33,659 bases of DNA from Lachnospiraceae bacterium. GTDB taxonomy: Bacteria; Bacillota; Clostridia; Lachnospirales; Lachnospiraceae. The notes under the pieces are model-generated. The model saw only the letters and a program-made list of their open reading frames with translations. It was not told the DNA's origin and did not search any database. Positions 16,516 to 25,457 of the stretch are shown piece after piece (the first letter of the stretch is position 1; each line of letters opens with the position of its first letter). The stretch lies in contig JAEETA010000027.1 of the NCBI GenBank assembly GCA_016286555.1, positions 1 to 33,659 of the forward strand, in the 5' to 3' direction. The position numbers and the translations under genes were made by a program.

Positions 16516-17619
16516 ATGAAGCATTTTTTTGAAACTATCAGAAAGCTCCTCCAAGGGGAGATCGTGATGACGCAACAGGAGCGTACGGAAGCGCTCTCTA
16601 TTGCGGTCATTGGGGTGCATCTGATCTTTATCTGGCTGTTCGCCATGGTAGGCGTATGGCCTTTGATCCTGTATAACATTTTCGTTGTTTCTTACTATCT
16701 CTGGGTTTATCGGCTGGTGCACGGAGGCGAAGTGAGGAAGGGATATCTTCTTACCTTCGGCGAGATCACGCTGCAGTCCGTCCTGACGGGGTGTCTCATC
16801 GGGTTCGACAGCGGATTTTTCCTTTACGTGCTGGCCATCGTTCCCATGTTCCACTATCTTCCCACGGTAAATGACAAGAGCACCAAGAAAATGGGACATC
16901 ACGTTCCCTTTATCCTGGATGTGGCTGCCATGCTGGTCAGCATCGGCACCTACATCGGTACCCGTTTTATCAGGAAGATTCCTTTTGATGTGATCGGTGC
17001 GGATGCCCATGTGATCTTCCTGGTGAACCTGATCTTTTCCTTCGCACTGCTGGCCATCATGTCCTTCTTCTTCGTGATGGACGGCCAGGTAGCCATGAAG
17101 GAGCTGAACCAGGAGAACGAGGAGCTGGAGCACACTTCCAGCGTGGATCCTCTCACGGGACTGAAGAACCGCCGCAGCATGGAGGTTTCTCTGGAAAATG
17201 CCATGGCCATGGCGAAGTCCAAGGGCAGACTTTTCAGCCTGATCATGGGAGACATCGACAACTTCAAGCGCATCAACGACACCTACGGCCACGATTGCGG
17301 CGACCAGGCCCTGACCTCCGTCTCCGAGATCTTCCAGGCCAGTGTCCGTGACAATGATATCGTCAGCCGCTGGGGCGGCGAGGAGTTCCTGGTGCTGATC
17401 ATCGGCAATCAGGCGGATGCCGTTGCGGTGGCAGAGCGCATGCGTTCTCACATCGAAGCGCAGGTGCTGGAGTACCAGGGCCAGGAAATCAGGTTCACCA
17501 TGACCTTCGGCGTCTCTACCTACGTTCCAGGCTACAATCTCAGCAAGCTCATCAAGATGGCGGACGAGAACCTCTACAAGGGCAAAACGACCGGCAAGAA
17601 CAAGGTCGTTTACAAATAA
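16516..17619 (+). CDS. Membrane-bound diguanylate cyclase (GGDEF)
   Basis: 367 residues. The first ~190 hold about five to six hydrophobic segments, a membrane sensor region that I cannot assign to a named family. A short coiled segment (KELNQENEELEH) leads to a GGDEF domain, about 205-367, with DPLTGLKNRR, DIDNFKRINDTYGH and an intact active loop GGEEF (287-291), so it should make cyclic di-GMP. Arg278-x-x-Asp281 lies exactly five residues before it: the inhibitory I-site, so product feedback is expected. It has its own promoter at 16455. Many Clostridia use cyclic di-GMP to switch between motility and pili; a Tad pilus operon lies about 10 kb downstream, but a link is only a guess. Confidence 0.93.
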   Translation: MKHFFETIRKLLQGEIVMTQQERTEALSIAVIGVHLIFIWLFAMVGVWPLILYNIFVVSYYLWVYRLVHGGEVRKGYLLTFGEITLQSVLTGCLIGFDSGFFLYVLAIVPMFHYLPTVNDKSTKKMGHHVPFILDVAAMLVSIGTYIGTRFIRKIPFDVIGADAHVIFLVNLIFSFALLAIMSFFFVMDGQVAMKELNQENEELEHTSSVDPLTGLKNRRSMEVSLENAMAMAKSKGRLFSLIMGDIDNFKRINDTYGHDCGDQALTSVSEIFQASVRDNDIVSRWGGEEFLVLIIGNQADAVAVAERMRSHIEAQVLEYQGQEIRFTMTFGVSTYVPGYNLSKLIKMADENLYKGKTTGKNKVVYK

Positions 17620-17667
17620 CCAATCCCAAACAACAAACACATCAAACATTTACAGGAGGGGAAACCA

Positions 17668-19134
17668 ATGTATTATATCGGCATTGATCTGGGAACCTCG
17701 GCAGTCAAGCTCCTGCTGATGGATTCCGAAGGCAAGATCGTCAACATGGTATCGAAGGAGTATCCGCTGTCCTTCCCGCAGCCCGGCTGGTCCGAGCAGA
17801 ACCCCATCGACTGGTATGAGCAGTCCGTGGCAGGTATGAAAGAGCTGCTTCAGGGTCAGGATGCATCTAAGGTGGCCGGCATCAGCTTCGGCGGACAGAT
17901 GCACGGGCTGGTGATCCTGGATGAGCAGGACAATGTGATCCGTCCCGCTATTCTTTGGAATGACGGCCGTACCGGTGAGGAGACCGATTACCTGAACAAT
18001 GAGATCGGTCGCGAGAAGCTGTCTCAGTACACCGCCAACATCGCATTCCCCGGATTTACCGCACCCAAGATCCTCTGGGTAAAGAAACATGAGCCCGAGA
18101 ATTTCGCCAAGATCGCAAAGATCATGCTGCCCAAGGATTACCTGGCATATCGTCTCTCCGGCGTACATTGCACCGACGTTTCCGACGCATCCGGCATGCT
18201 GCTCTTCGATGTGAAGAACCGCACCTGGTCCAGGGAAATGTGCGAGATCTGTGATGTGAAGCCCGAGTGGCTGGCAAAGGTTTACGAGAGCTACGAGAAG
18301 GTGGGCACCGTTCTTCCTTCCGTTGCAAAAGAGCTGGGCATCCCCGAGACCACCATCGTGGCAGCAGGCGCAGGCGACAATGCAGCAGCAGCCGTGGGAA
18401 CCGGTACCGTGGGCGACGGCGCCTGCAACATTTCCCTGGGCACCAGCGGCACCGTATTTATCTCTTCCAAGAGCTTCGGCGTGGACAAGTACAATGCCCT
18501 GCATTCCTTTGATCACGCAGACGGCACCTATCACCTCATGGGGTGCATGCTCAGCGCAGCTTCCTGCAATAAGTGGTGGATGGACGAGATCATCGGCACC
18601 AAGGAATATGCAAAGGAGCAGGAAAACATCACCGCCCTGGGCGAGAACCATGTTTACTTCCTGCCTTACCTCATGGGAGAGCGTTCTCCTCACAATAACC
18701 CCAACGCAAGAGGTACCTTTATCGGCATGACCATGGACAACACCAGAGCCGATATGACTCAGGCCGTTTTGGAAGGCGTTGCTTTCGGCCTCAGAGATTC
18801 CATCGAAGTGGCCAGATCCCTGGGTGTGGCACCCGACCGTACCAAGATCTGCGGCGGCGGAGCAAAGTCTCCCCTGTGGCAGAAGATCATCGCCAATGTC
18901 ATGAACATGAAGGTGGACATCCTGGAAGTGGAGGAAGGTCCTTCTCTCGGCGGTGCAATGCTGGCAGCGGTTGCCGCAGGCGAGTATGCTTCCGTGGAGG
19001 AGATTGCAGCCAAGGTGGTCCGCGTGAAGAAGACCGTGGAGCCCGATCCCGAGCTGGTGGCAAAGTATGAGAAGCGTTATCAGGTGTTCAAGCAGCTCTA
19101 TCCTGCATGTAAGCCACTCTATGAGTTAATGTAA
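17668..19134 (+). CDS. xylB: Xylulokinase
   Basis: 488 residues, FGGY carbohydrate kinase family, the usual length. It phosphorylates D-xylulose to D-xylulose 5-phosphate for the pentose phosphate pathway. Visible: phosphate-1 loop GIDLGTSAVK at the N-terminus, substrate-recognition block SFGGQMHGLV, LWNDGRT, catalytic base Asp237 in AGAGDNAAAAVG, NISLGTSGTV and ICGGGAKSPLW near the C-terminus. ACAGGAGGGG seven bases ahead fixes the start. The isomerase gene follows within about 120 bases, so the two probably form a pentose or fucose-type sugar unit. The xylan-type glycosidases upstream would supply xylose. Confidence 0.94.
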   Translation: MYYIGIDLGTSAVKLLLMDSEGKIVNMVSKEYPLSFPQPGWSEQNPIDWYEQSVAGMKELLQGQDASKVAGISFGGQMHGLVILDEQDNVIRPAILWNDGRTGEETDYLNNEIGREKLSQYTANIAFPGFTAPKILWVKKHEPENFAKIAKIMLPKDYLAYRLSGVHCTDVSDASGMLLFDVKNRTWSREMCEICDVKPEWLAKVYESYEKVGTVLPSVAKELGIPETTIVAAGAGDNAAAAVGTGTVGDGACNISLGTSGTVFISSKSFGVDKYNALHSFDHADGTYHLMGCMLSAASCNKWWMDEIIGTKEYAKEQENITALGENHVYFLPYLMGERSPHNNPNARGTFIGMTMDNTRADMTQAVLEGVAFGLRDSIEVARSLGVAPDRTKICGGGAKSPLWQKIIANVMNMKVDILEVEEGPSLGGAMLAAVAAGEYASVEEIAAKVVRVKKTVEPDPELVAKYEKRYQVFKQLYPACKPLYELM

Positions 19135-19252
19135 TAAGATCCTGCGAGTTTTTGGCTAGGATGACGCGAAAGCGAATGTTACACTTTGTGCGGAAGCCTT
19201 GAATAGGGCTTCAAAATAAATTGAAAAATTGGGAAAGTATGGAGGAAATGAA

Positions 19253-20737
19253 ATGATTAATCTGCCGAAAGTAAAAATCGGTATCGTGGCAGTCAGCCGC
19301 GATTGTTTCCCGGAGAGCCTCTCCGTCAACAGACGTAAGGCCCTGGTAAAGGCTTACGCCGACAAGTATGATGCAGCGGACATCTACGAGTGCCCCATCT
19401 GCATCGTTGAGAGCGAGATCCACATGGTTCAGGCTCTGGAGGATGTGAAGAAGGCCGGATGCGAAGCTCTGTGCGTATACCTGGGCAACTTCGGTCCCGA
19501 GATCTCCGAGACCCTGCTTGCTAAGCACTTCGAAGGCCCCAAGATGTTCTGTGCTGCAGCAGAGGAGAGCCAGAACGATCTGCAGGATGGCCGCGGCGAC
19601 GCATACTGCGGAATGCTGAACGCTTCCTACAACCTGAAGTTGCGCAGCGTTAAGGCTTACATCCCCGAGTATCCCGTCGGTAATGCAGAGGAGTGTGCGG
19701 ACATGATCCACGACTTCCTGCCTATCGCAAACGCTGTTTACGGTCTGAACAACCTGAAGATCATTTCCTTCGGTCCCAGACCTCTGAATTTCCTTGCCTG
19801 CAACGCACCCATCCAGCAGCTGTACAACCTGGGCGTTGAGATCGAGGAGAATTCCGAGCTCGACCTGTTCGAGTCCTTCAACAAGCATGCAAATGACGAG
19901 CGCATTCCCGCTAAGGTGAAGGAGATGGAGGAAGAGCTGGGCGTCGGTAACAAGAAACCCGAGGTTCTGCCTAAGCTGGCTCAGTATGAGCTGACCCTGC
20001 TTGACTGGGTTGAGGCTCACAGAGGCTATCGTAAGTATGTTGCCATCGCCGGCAAGTGCTGGCCCGCATTCCAGACTCAGTTCGGCTTCGTTCCCTGCTA
20101 CGTGAACAGCCGTCTCACCGGAAACGGCATCCCCGTATCCTGTGAGGTTGATATCTACGGATGTCTGTCCGAGTTCGTAGGCACCGTTGTCAGCCGTGAC
20201 GCTGTCACTCTGCTGGACATCAACAACTCCGTGCCTCATGATATGTATGATGAGTCCATCAAGGGCAAGTTCCCTTATGAGTTCACCGACACCTTCATGG
20301 GCTTCCACTGCGGAAACACCTGCTCCAGCAAGATGAGCTCCTGCAGCATGAAGTACCAGAAGATCATGGCAAGAAACCTTCCCATCGAGGTTACCAACGG
20401 AACCCTGGAGGGCGACATCGCTCCCGGCGACATCACCTTCTTCCGTCTGCAGTCCACTGCTGATTGCAAGCTTCGCGCTTACATCGCACAGGGCGAGATC
20501 CTTCCCGTTGCTACCAAGTCCTTCGGTGGAATCGGTGTCTTCGCTATCCACGAGATGGGCCGCTTCTATCGCCACGTGCTCCTGGAGAAGAACTATCCTC
20601 ACCACGGCGCCGTTGCATTCGGCCACTTCGGCAAGGCACTCTATGAAGTATTCAAGTATGTGGGCGTTCCCATCGAGGATCTGAACTACAACCAGCCCAA
20701 GAGCCTGCCTTATCCTACCGAGAATCCTTTCGCATAA
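19253..20737 (+). CDS. L-fucose/L-arabinose isomerase family protein
   Basis: 494 residues. It belongs to the sugar isomerase family of L-fucose and L-arabinose isomerases, which convert aldoses to ketoses with a divalent metal. Likely metal ligands by position: Glu298 in SCEVDIYG, Asp322 in LLDINN and His352 in GFHCGNTC. The N-terminal half has the expected alternating pattern (IGIVAVSRDCFPESL, YLGNFGPE). Substrate cannot be fixed from sequence; the adjacent xylulokinase favours a pentose or an aldose giving a ketose that XylB accepts. GGAGGAAATGAA precedes the ATG at 19253; an in-frame ATG 24 bases earlier would include that site. The Cys-rich stretch near 350-362 is notable. A terminator follows. 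Confidence 0.85.
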   Translation: MINLPKVKIGIVAVSRDCFPESLSVNRRKALVKAYADKYDAADIYECPICIVESEIHMVQALEDVKKAGCEALCVYLGNFGPEISETLLAKHFEGPKMFCAAAEESQNDLQDGRGDAYCGMLNASYNLKLRSVKAYIPEYPVGNAEECADMIHDFLPIANAVYGLNNLKIISFGPRPLNFLACNAPIQQLYNLGVEIEENSELDLFESFNKHANDERIPAKVKEMEEELGVGNKKPEVLPKLAQYELTLLDWVEAHRGYRKYVAIAGKCWPAFQTQFGFVPCYVNSRLTGNGIPVSCEVDIYGCLSEFVGTVVSRDAVTLLDINNSVPHDMYDESIKGKFPYEFTDTFMGFHCGNTCSSKMSSCSMKYQKIMARNLPIEVTNGTLEGDIAPGDITFFRLQSTADCKLRAYIAQGEILPVATKSFGGIGVFAIHEMGRFYRHVLLEKNYPHHGAVAFGHFGKALYEVFKYVGVPIEDLNYNQPKSLPYPTENPFA

Positions 20738-20780
20738 AAAACTCTTTCTTTCTGGCAAAAGTATGATATTATAAACAAGG

Positions 20781-20824
20781 CCTGCGCATTGTCCTGCAAA
20801 AGGTACGATGCGCAGGTCTTTTGT
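20781..20824 (+). terminator. Terminator after the isomerase gene (or potA leader attenuator)
   Basis: Stem cctgcgcattgt / acgatgcgcagg (12 pairs, one G-U), extended by an inner cct/agg pair-up around GCAAA, then TCTTTT. It sits between the isomerase stop and the potA ribosome binding site. Because little space remains downstream for a promoter, it may also attenuate transcription entering potA. Confidence 0.85.
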
Positions 20825-20862
20825 ATATATATATTTATGTTTTTTAGGAGGAAACAGAAAGA

Positions 20863-22305
20863 ATGGGAGAAGCAAAAACAAACCTGATCGAGCTAAAGCA
20901 TATCATCAAGCAGTTTGATGATAATGGGTTTGTTGCAGTGGATGATTTTAACCTGGAGATCGCCCCCGGGGAGTTCGTTACGTTCCTGGGCCCCTCCGGC
21001 TGCGGTAAGACCACCACACTGCGCATGATCGCAGGATTTGACCTGCCCACATCCGGGGAGATCCTGCTGGACGGTAAGGACATTTCACAGCTGCCGCCGA
21101 ATAAACGACCGATCAATACGGTCTTTCAGCGTTATGCGTTGTTCCCCCATATGAATATCTATGACAATATCGCCTTCGGCTTAAAGCTCCAGAAGATGCC
21201 TCAGGACAAGATCCGTCAGAAGGTGCAGCATGTCCTGGAGATGGTGGACCTGGAGGGATTTGAGGACCGTAAGGTCAGCACCCTGTCCGGCGGTCAGCAG
21301 CAGCGTATCGCCATTGCGAGAGCACTGGTGAACGAGCCCAGGATCCTGCTTCTGGACGAGCCTCTGGGCGCACTGGATCTGAAGATGCGCAAGGAGATGC
21401 AGCTGGAGCTGAAGAGCATGCACCAGCGTCTGGGCATCACCTTTATCTACGTGACCCATGATCAGGAGGAGGCTCTGACCATGTCCGACAAGATCGTGGT
21501 CATGAGCGAAGGCAAGATCCAGCAGATCGGCACTCCCGAGGATATTTACAATGAGCCGAAAAATGCTTTCGTTGCCGACTTTATCGGCGAGAGCAACATC
21601 TTCGGCGGCATCATGACCGGAAAATGCAAGGTTCGCTTCTGCGGCGGAGAATTCACCTGTGTGGATGACGTGGAGGAGGGAACTCTGGTAGACGTGGTCG
21701 TGCGTCCCGAGGATGTGATCCTCACCCCTCCCGGCAAGGGCGTCATCGACGGAGTGGTCACCGGTGTGATCTTCAAGGGTATCCACTATGAGATCACCGT
21801 GGAGTCCGGCAAGAACGAGATGGTGATCCAGTCCACGAAGACTCCCGCAGTGGGAGAGAAGGTAGGCATGACGCTGGATCCCGACGGCATCCATATCATG
21901 ATCGCAGAGGACCATACCACCCGCTTTACCGCGGTGGCGGACAGCGAGTACAACCTGACCTTCAACGACGAGACCATTCACTGCGACCTGACGAAGCTTA
22001 TTCCCGGTTCCCGTATGCAGAACGGTCAGCTCATCAACAATGCGGGTGAGGTGGTGGATCCCGAGCGCATCCGCGTAGAGGTTTCCATCAAGCCCGGCGA
22101 CATTGAGATGAGTGATGACGAGGAAGCAGGTCTTATCAGCGGAAGGATCATCAACCTGATCTACAAGGGCGACCACTACAGCTACGTGGTCCGTACCGAT
22201 GAAGAGCATGACCTCATCGTGGACGATGAGTACCTGTGGAACATGGGCGACCGTGTCGGCCTGATCCTGCCCGAAGAAAAAATGAATTTCTCACTGAAGA
22301 AATAA
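20863..22305 (+). CDS. potA: Spermidine/putrescine ABC transporter ATPase, long form
   Basis: 480 residues, about 100 longer than typical PotA. ATPase domain: Walker A GPSGCGKTT with Lys49, Q-loop FQRYALFPHMN, signature LSGGQQQR at 141, Walker B LLLDEP with Asp165/Glu166, and switch His in YVTHDQEEA. A TOBE-like domain follows at about 292-345 (GVIDGVVTGVIFKG, closing in GEKVGMTL), and after a ~75-residue middle part a second similar unit at 423-480 (GLISGRIINLIYKGDHY, closing in GDRVGLIL). The repeat suggests duplication of the regulatory tail. GGAGG precedes the ATG. It drives polyamine import with the PotB/PotC permeases; potB starts 9 bases downstream. Confidence 0.94.
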   Translation: MGEAKTNLIELKHIIKQFDDNGFVAVDDFNLEIAPGEFVTFLGPSGCGKTTTLRMIAGFDLPTSGEILLDGKDISQLPPNKRPINTVFQRYALFPHMNIYDNIAFGLKLQKMPQDKIRQKVQHVLEMVDLEGFEDRKVSTLSGGQQQRIAIARALVNEPRILLLDEPLGALDLKMRKEMQLELKSMHQRLGITFIYVTHDQEEALTMSDKIVVMSEGKIQQIGTPEDIYNEPKNAFVADFIGESNIFGGIMTGKCKVRFCGGEFTCVDDVEEGTLVDVVVRPEDVILTPPGKGVIDGVVTGVIFKGIHYEITVESGKNEMVIQSTKTPAVGEKVGMTLDPDGIHIMIAEDHTTRFTAVADSEYNLTFNDETIHCDLTKLIPGSRMQNGQLINNAGEVVDPERIRVEVSIKPGDIEMSDDEEAGLISGRIINLIYKGDHYSYVVRTDEEHDLIVDDEYLWNMGDRVGLILPEEKMNFSLKK

Positions 22306-22314
22306 GGAGGAGCC

Positions 22315-23103
22315 ATGAAAATTTCCAGAAAGACACTGGGAATCCCCTACGGGCTCTTCCTGGTACTCTTTGTCATAGCCCCTCTGGTGGTGATCGCGTA
22401 TTTTGCCTTCACCGACGGAACGGGTCACCTTACCTTAGGGAATTTTGTCGGTTTTTTCTCGGATCCCAATACCATGGGAACCTTGCTGTACAGCCTGGTG
22501 CTGGCTTTTGTCACCACGCTGGTATGCCTGTTCATCGCCTATCCCGTGGCGTATGTGCTGGCTCGCAGCAAGTGGAAGAGAAAGAGCATTCTTCTTTTGA
22601 TCTTTGTGATGCCCATGTGGATCAATTTTACCCTGCGCATCACCGCACTGAAGGAGATCCTGACCCTCATCGAGGGAAACCTGGCATTCCATCCCTTCCT
22701 GAATACCGTCATCGGCATGACCTACGATTTTCTGCCCTTCATGATCCTGCCGATCTACAATACCCTGGAGCGTCTGGATGAGAGCCTCCTGGAGGCAGCT
22801 TCCGATCTGGGAGCAGATTCCGTACAGGCTTTCCTTCGTGTGACCTTGCCACTTTCCACACCCGGCATCGTCAGCGGTGTTTCCATGGTATTCCTTCCCG
22901 CCATGACCAACTATGTGGTGCTGGATATGCTCTACAACAGTACCTACATCATGGGAAGCCTCATCGGCAGCTACTTCTCCGCGTACGACTGGAACGGCGG
23001 TTCCATGATCGCGCTCCTGCTGCTGGTCATCATCTGTATCTTTACCTTCCTCACCGGCGCCGATGAATCCGCCGGCAAGGAGAGAGGGGGTGCACTGCTG
23101 TGA
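22315..23103 (+). CDS. potB: Spermidine/putrescine ABC transporter permease
   Basis: 262 residues, six predicted membrane helices. The cytoplasmic coupling (EAA) loop is visible as EAASDLGADSVQAFLRVTLP at about 161-180. It forms half of the membrane channel with PotC. AAGGAGG lies just before the ATG. Its stop codon overlaps the GTG start of potC (GTGA at 23100-23103), typical of translational coupling and balanced synthesis of the two permeases. Confidence 0.93.
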   Translation: MKISRKTLGIPYGLFLVLFVIAPLVVIAYFAFTDGTGHLTLGNFVGFFSDPNTMGTLLYSLVLAFVTTLVCLFIAYPVAYVLARSKWKRKSILLLIFVMPMWINFTLRITALKEILTLIEGNLAFHPFLNTVIGMTYDFLPFMILPIYNTLERLDESLLEAASDLGADSVQAFLRVTLPLSTPGIVSGVSMVFLPAMTNYVVLDMLYNSTYIMGSLIGSYFSAYDWNGGSMIALLLLVIICIFTFLTGADESAGKERGGALL

Positions 23104-23915
23104 AAAAGAAATCCATGATCCCGGGCATCATTATCATCGCCCTGGTGCTGTTCTTCATCTATGCACCCATTTTGATCCTGGCGGTCTACAGCTTTACGGA
23201 TGCTGCCAATATCGGTGCCGCAGGTTCCTTTAGCCTTGAGAATTACGCAAAGCTCTTCACCACCGAAGAGCTCCGCTCCATGATCATTGGAACCCTGGCT
23301 CTGGCTGTAGGCTCTTCCGTGCTGTCCACCCTTCTGGGAACCACGGGTGCCATCGGCATGTTCTATTCTCACAAGGTCCTGCAAAAGTCCGCCCGCACCG
23401 TGAACCAGATCCCTGTGGTAAATGCGGACGTGGTTACCGGCTTTTCCATCTGCATCCTGCTGGTGGTGTTTTTCGGCATGTCCAAGGATACCTTCCTGCC
23501 TCTGGTGATCGGTCACATGACCCTCACCACGCCCTTTGTGTATCTCTCCGTGCTGCCCAAGCTCCAGCAGATGGATCCCGCCCTCTATGAGGCGGCGCTG
23601 GATCTGGGTGCTTCCCCTTCCTACGCACTGCGGAAAGTGGTCCTGCCCGAGATCCTGCCCGGCGTGCTTTCCGGTTTTGCACTGGCCATCACTTTGAGCC
23701 TGGACGATTATTTTGTGGCGACCTACACCAAGCCCGCCACTTTTGATACCATCAGTACCTATGTGGTGAATGCCACCAAGGGCTCCCAGACCCAGATCAA
23801 GACGGCTCTCTGGGCGCTGTCTACGGTGATCTTTGCTCTGGTGCTGCTGTTCGCTCTTTTCCAGAATGCGAGAAAGAACAGAAATAACGCAAGGAAGGAG
23901 GAGCAGGCGGCATGA
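23100..23915 (+). CDS. potC: Spermidine/putrescine ABC transporter permease
   Basis: 271 residues with six predicted membrane helices and an EAA loop EAALDLGASPSYALRKVVLP near 163-182. Second permease subunit of the polyamine importer. The GTG start overlaps the potB stop by four bases, and its own stop overlaps the potD start as ATGA (23912-23915). The C-terminus is basic (KNRNNARKEE), as expected for a cytoplasmic tail. Confidence 0.93.
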   Translation: MKKKSMIPGIIIIALVLFFIYAPILILAVYSFTDAANIGAAGSFSLENYAKLFTTEELRSMIIGTLALAVGSSVLSTLLGTTGAIGMFYSHKVLQKSARTVNQIPVVNADVVTGFSICILLVVFFGMSKDTFLPLVIGHMTLTTPFVYLSVLPKLQQMDPALYEAALDLGASPSYALRKVVLPEILPGVLSGFALAITLSLDDYFVATYTKPATFDTISTYVVNATKGSQTQIKTALWALSTVIFALVLLFALFQNARKNRNNARKEEQAA

Positions 23916-25429
23916 GAAAAATGACCCTGAAAAACCTGTCTCTCTTCCTGGCGCTGACCTTGGGAGCTACCTCTGCCGGCGCATTTTTCTCCGGAGAAAA
24001 TGCGAAGGAAGCGCAGGCTGCTTCCGAGAAGCCCATTGTCCTTCGGGTGTGCAACTGGGAGGAGTATATGGACCTTGGGGAGTGGGATCCCGAGGAGGAG
24101 ACCATCGATCTGGAGTCCGGCGATATTCTGGGCGAGAATGCCCTGTATGAGGATTTTGAGGAGTACTACCTGGAGACCTTCGGCCGGGAAGTGATCGTGG
24201 AGTACAGCTGCTTCGGTACCAACGAGGAGCTTTACAACATGCTGACCCTGGGCGATGTGTACGACCTTGTATGCCCCTCTGATTACATGCTCATGAAGCT
24301 GATGACGGAAAATAAGCTTCAGGCATTTTCCGACGAATTTTTCGATGAGGAGAACCCGTACAATTACTACGTGCGGAACCTGTCTCCCTTCATCCGCGAT
24401 ACCTTTGAGAACCACCAGATCGGGGGAGAACCCTGGAGCAGATACGCCGCAGGCTATATGTGGGGCGTTACGGGCATTCTCTACAATCCCGAGGAGGTGG
24501 ATGCGGAGGATGTGCAGACCTGGGGGATCCTGAACAATCCCGAGTATTTCAGACAGGTCACCATCAAGGACAATGTCCGTGATTCCTATTTTGCGGCTCT
24601 GGGTGCCCTGCGCAGCAGCGAGCTGACTGATCCTGCATTTACCGGAGCCGAGAACTACGGAGAGGCCCTGGAGGAGCTGATGAACGATACCTCTGAGGAA
24701 ACCGTGGCACAGGTGCAGGAATACCTGCAGAGCGTGAAGGACAATGTCTATTCCTTTGAGACCGACAGTGGTAAGGCGGACATGATCACCGGCAAGGTGC
24801 TGGCCAATTACCAGTGGTCCGGAGATGCGGTCTATGCCATGGATCAGGCCGAGGAGGACGATTTTTACCTGAATTTTGCGGTGCCCGACGAGGTGACCAA
24901 CCTGTGGTTTGACGGCTGGTGCATGCTGAAGAAGGGCATCGAGGAAGATCCCGAGAAGCAGCAGGTTGCGGAGGCCTTTGTAAATTTCCTTTCCAGACCC
25001 GACAATGCGGTCCGGAACATGTATTACATCGGCTATACTTCCGTGATCTCCGGCGGCGAGGACGGGGACCAGGTCTTTGAGTATCTGGACTGGAACTACG
25101 GCGCAGAGGAGGACGAGGAAGATACCGTCGCGTACAATGTAGGGTATTTCTTCGATCCCGAGGGAGCTCCTGAGGACTACACCCTCATCGTGCCCGAAGA
25201 ATCCTTGCAACGGCAGCTTTTCGCACAGTACCCGCCGGAGGATGTGATCCGTCGCGGCGCCCTAATGCGGTTTTTTGACGGTGCTTCCAACGCGCAGATC
25301 AACCGGATGTGGATCAATGTGCGCTGCTACAACATCAACAACGTACCCTTCGCCCTTCGTGTGATCCTGGTGCTGATCATCTGCTCCGCCATGGTGGTGC
25401 CCATGATCCGCAAGCACAAAAAGGGCTGA
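23912..25429 (+). CDS. potD: Polyamine-binding protein with C-terminal membrane anchor
   Basis: 505 residues, about 150 longer than typical PotD. An N-terminal signal sequence (charged start, hydrophobic core to about 28) lacks the lipobox cysteine usual in Gram-positive binding proteins. The periplasmic-binding fold starts with VCNWEEYMD (Trp49, Tyr52), the PotD-like polyamine site, and has the family pattern YDLVCPSDYMLMKL. Acidic insertions are present (WDPEEETIDLESGD near 60, GAEEDEEDT near 400). Near the end, FALRVILVLIICSAMVVPMI is a transmembrane helix followed by RKHKKG, so the protein is probably tethered at its C-terminus instead of by a lipid. Coupled to potC by ATGA overlap. Confidence 0.9.
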   Translation: MRKMTLKNLSLFLALTLGATSAGAFFSGENAKEAQAASEKPIVLRVCNWEEYMDLGEWDPEEETIDLESGDILGENALYEDFEEYYLETFGREVIVEYSCFGTNEELYNMLTLGDVYDLVCPSDYMLMKLMTENKLQAFSDEFFDEENPYNYYVRNLSPFIRDTFENHQIGGEPWSRYAAGYMWGVTGILYNPEEVDAEDVQTWGILNNPEYFRQVTIKDNVRDSYFAALGALRSSELTDPAFTGAENYGEALEELMNDTSEETVAQVQEYLQSVKDNVYSFETDSGKADMITGKVLANYQWSGDAVYAMDQAEEDDFYLNFAVPDEVTNLWFDGWCMLKKGIEEDPEKQQVAEAFVNFLSRPDNAVRNMYYIGYTSVISGGEDGDQVFEYLDWNYGAEEDEEDTVAYNVGYFFDPEGAPEDYTLIVPEESLQRQLFAQYPPEDVIRRGALMRFFDGASNAQINRMWINVRCYNINNVPFALRVILVLIICSAMVVPMIRKHKKG

Positions 25430-25457
25430 TGTGTTTCTCGTATGAGGAAAAATAAAA

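Noticed and set aside
19135..19252. Terminator or riboswitch between xylB and the isomerase gene
   Set aside because: Only a short stem (gaagcc/ggcttc) is present and it is followed by an A-rich, not T-rich, run; too weak to call.
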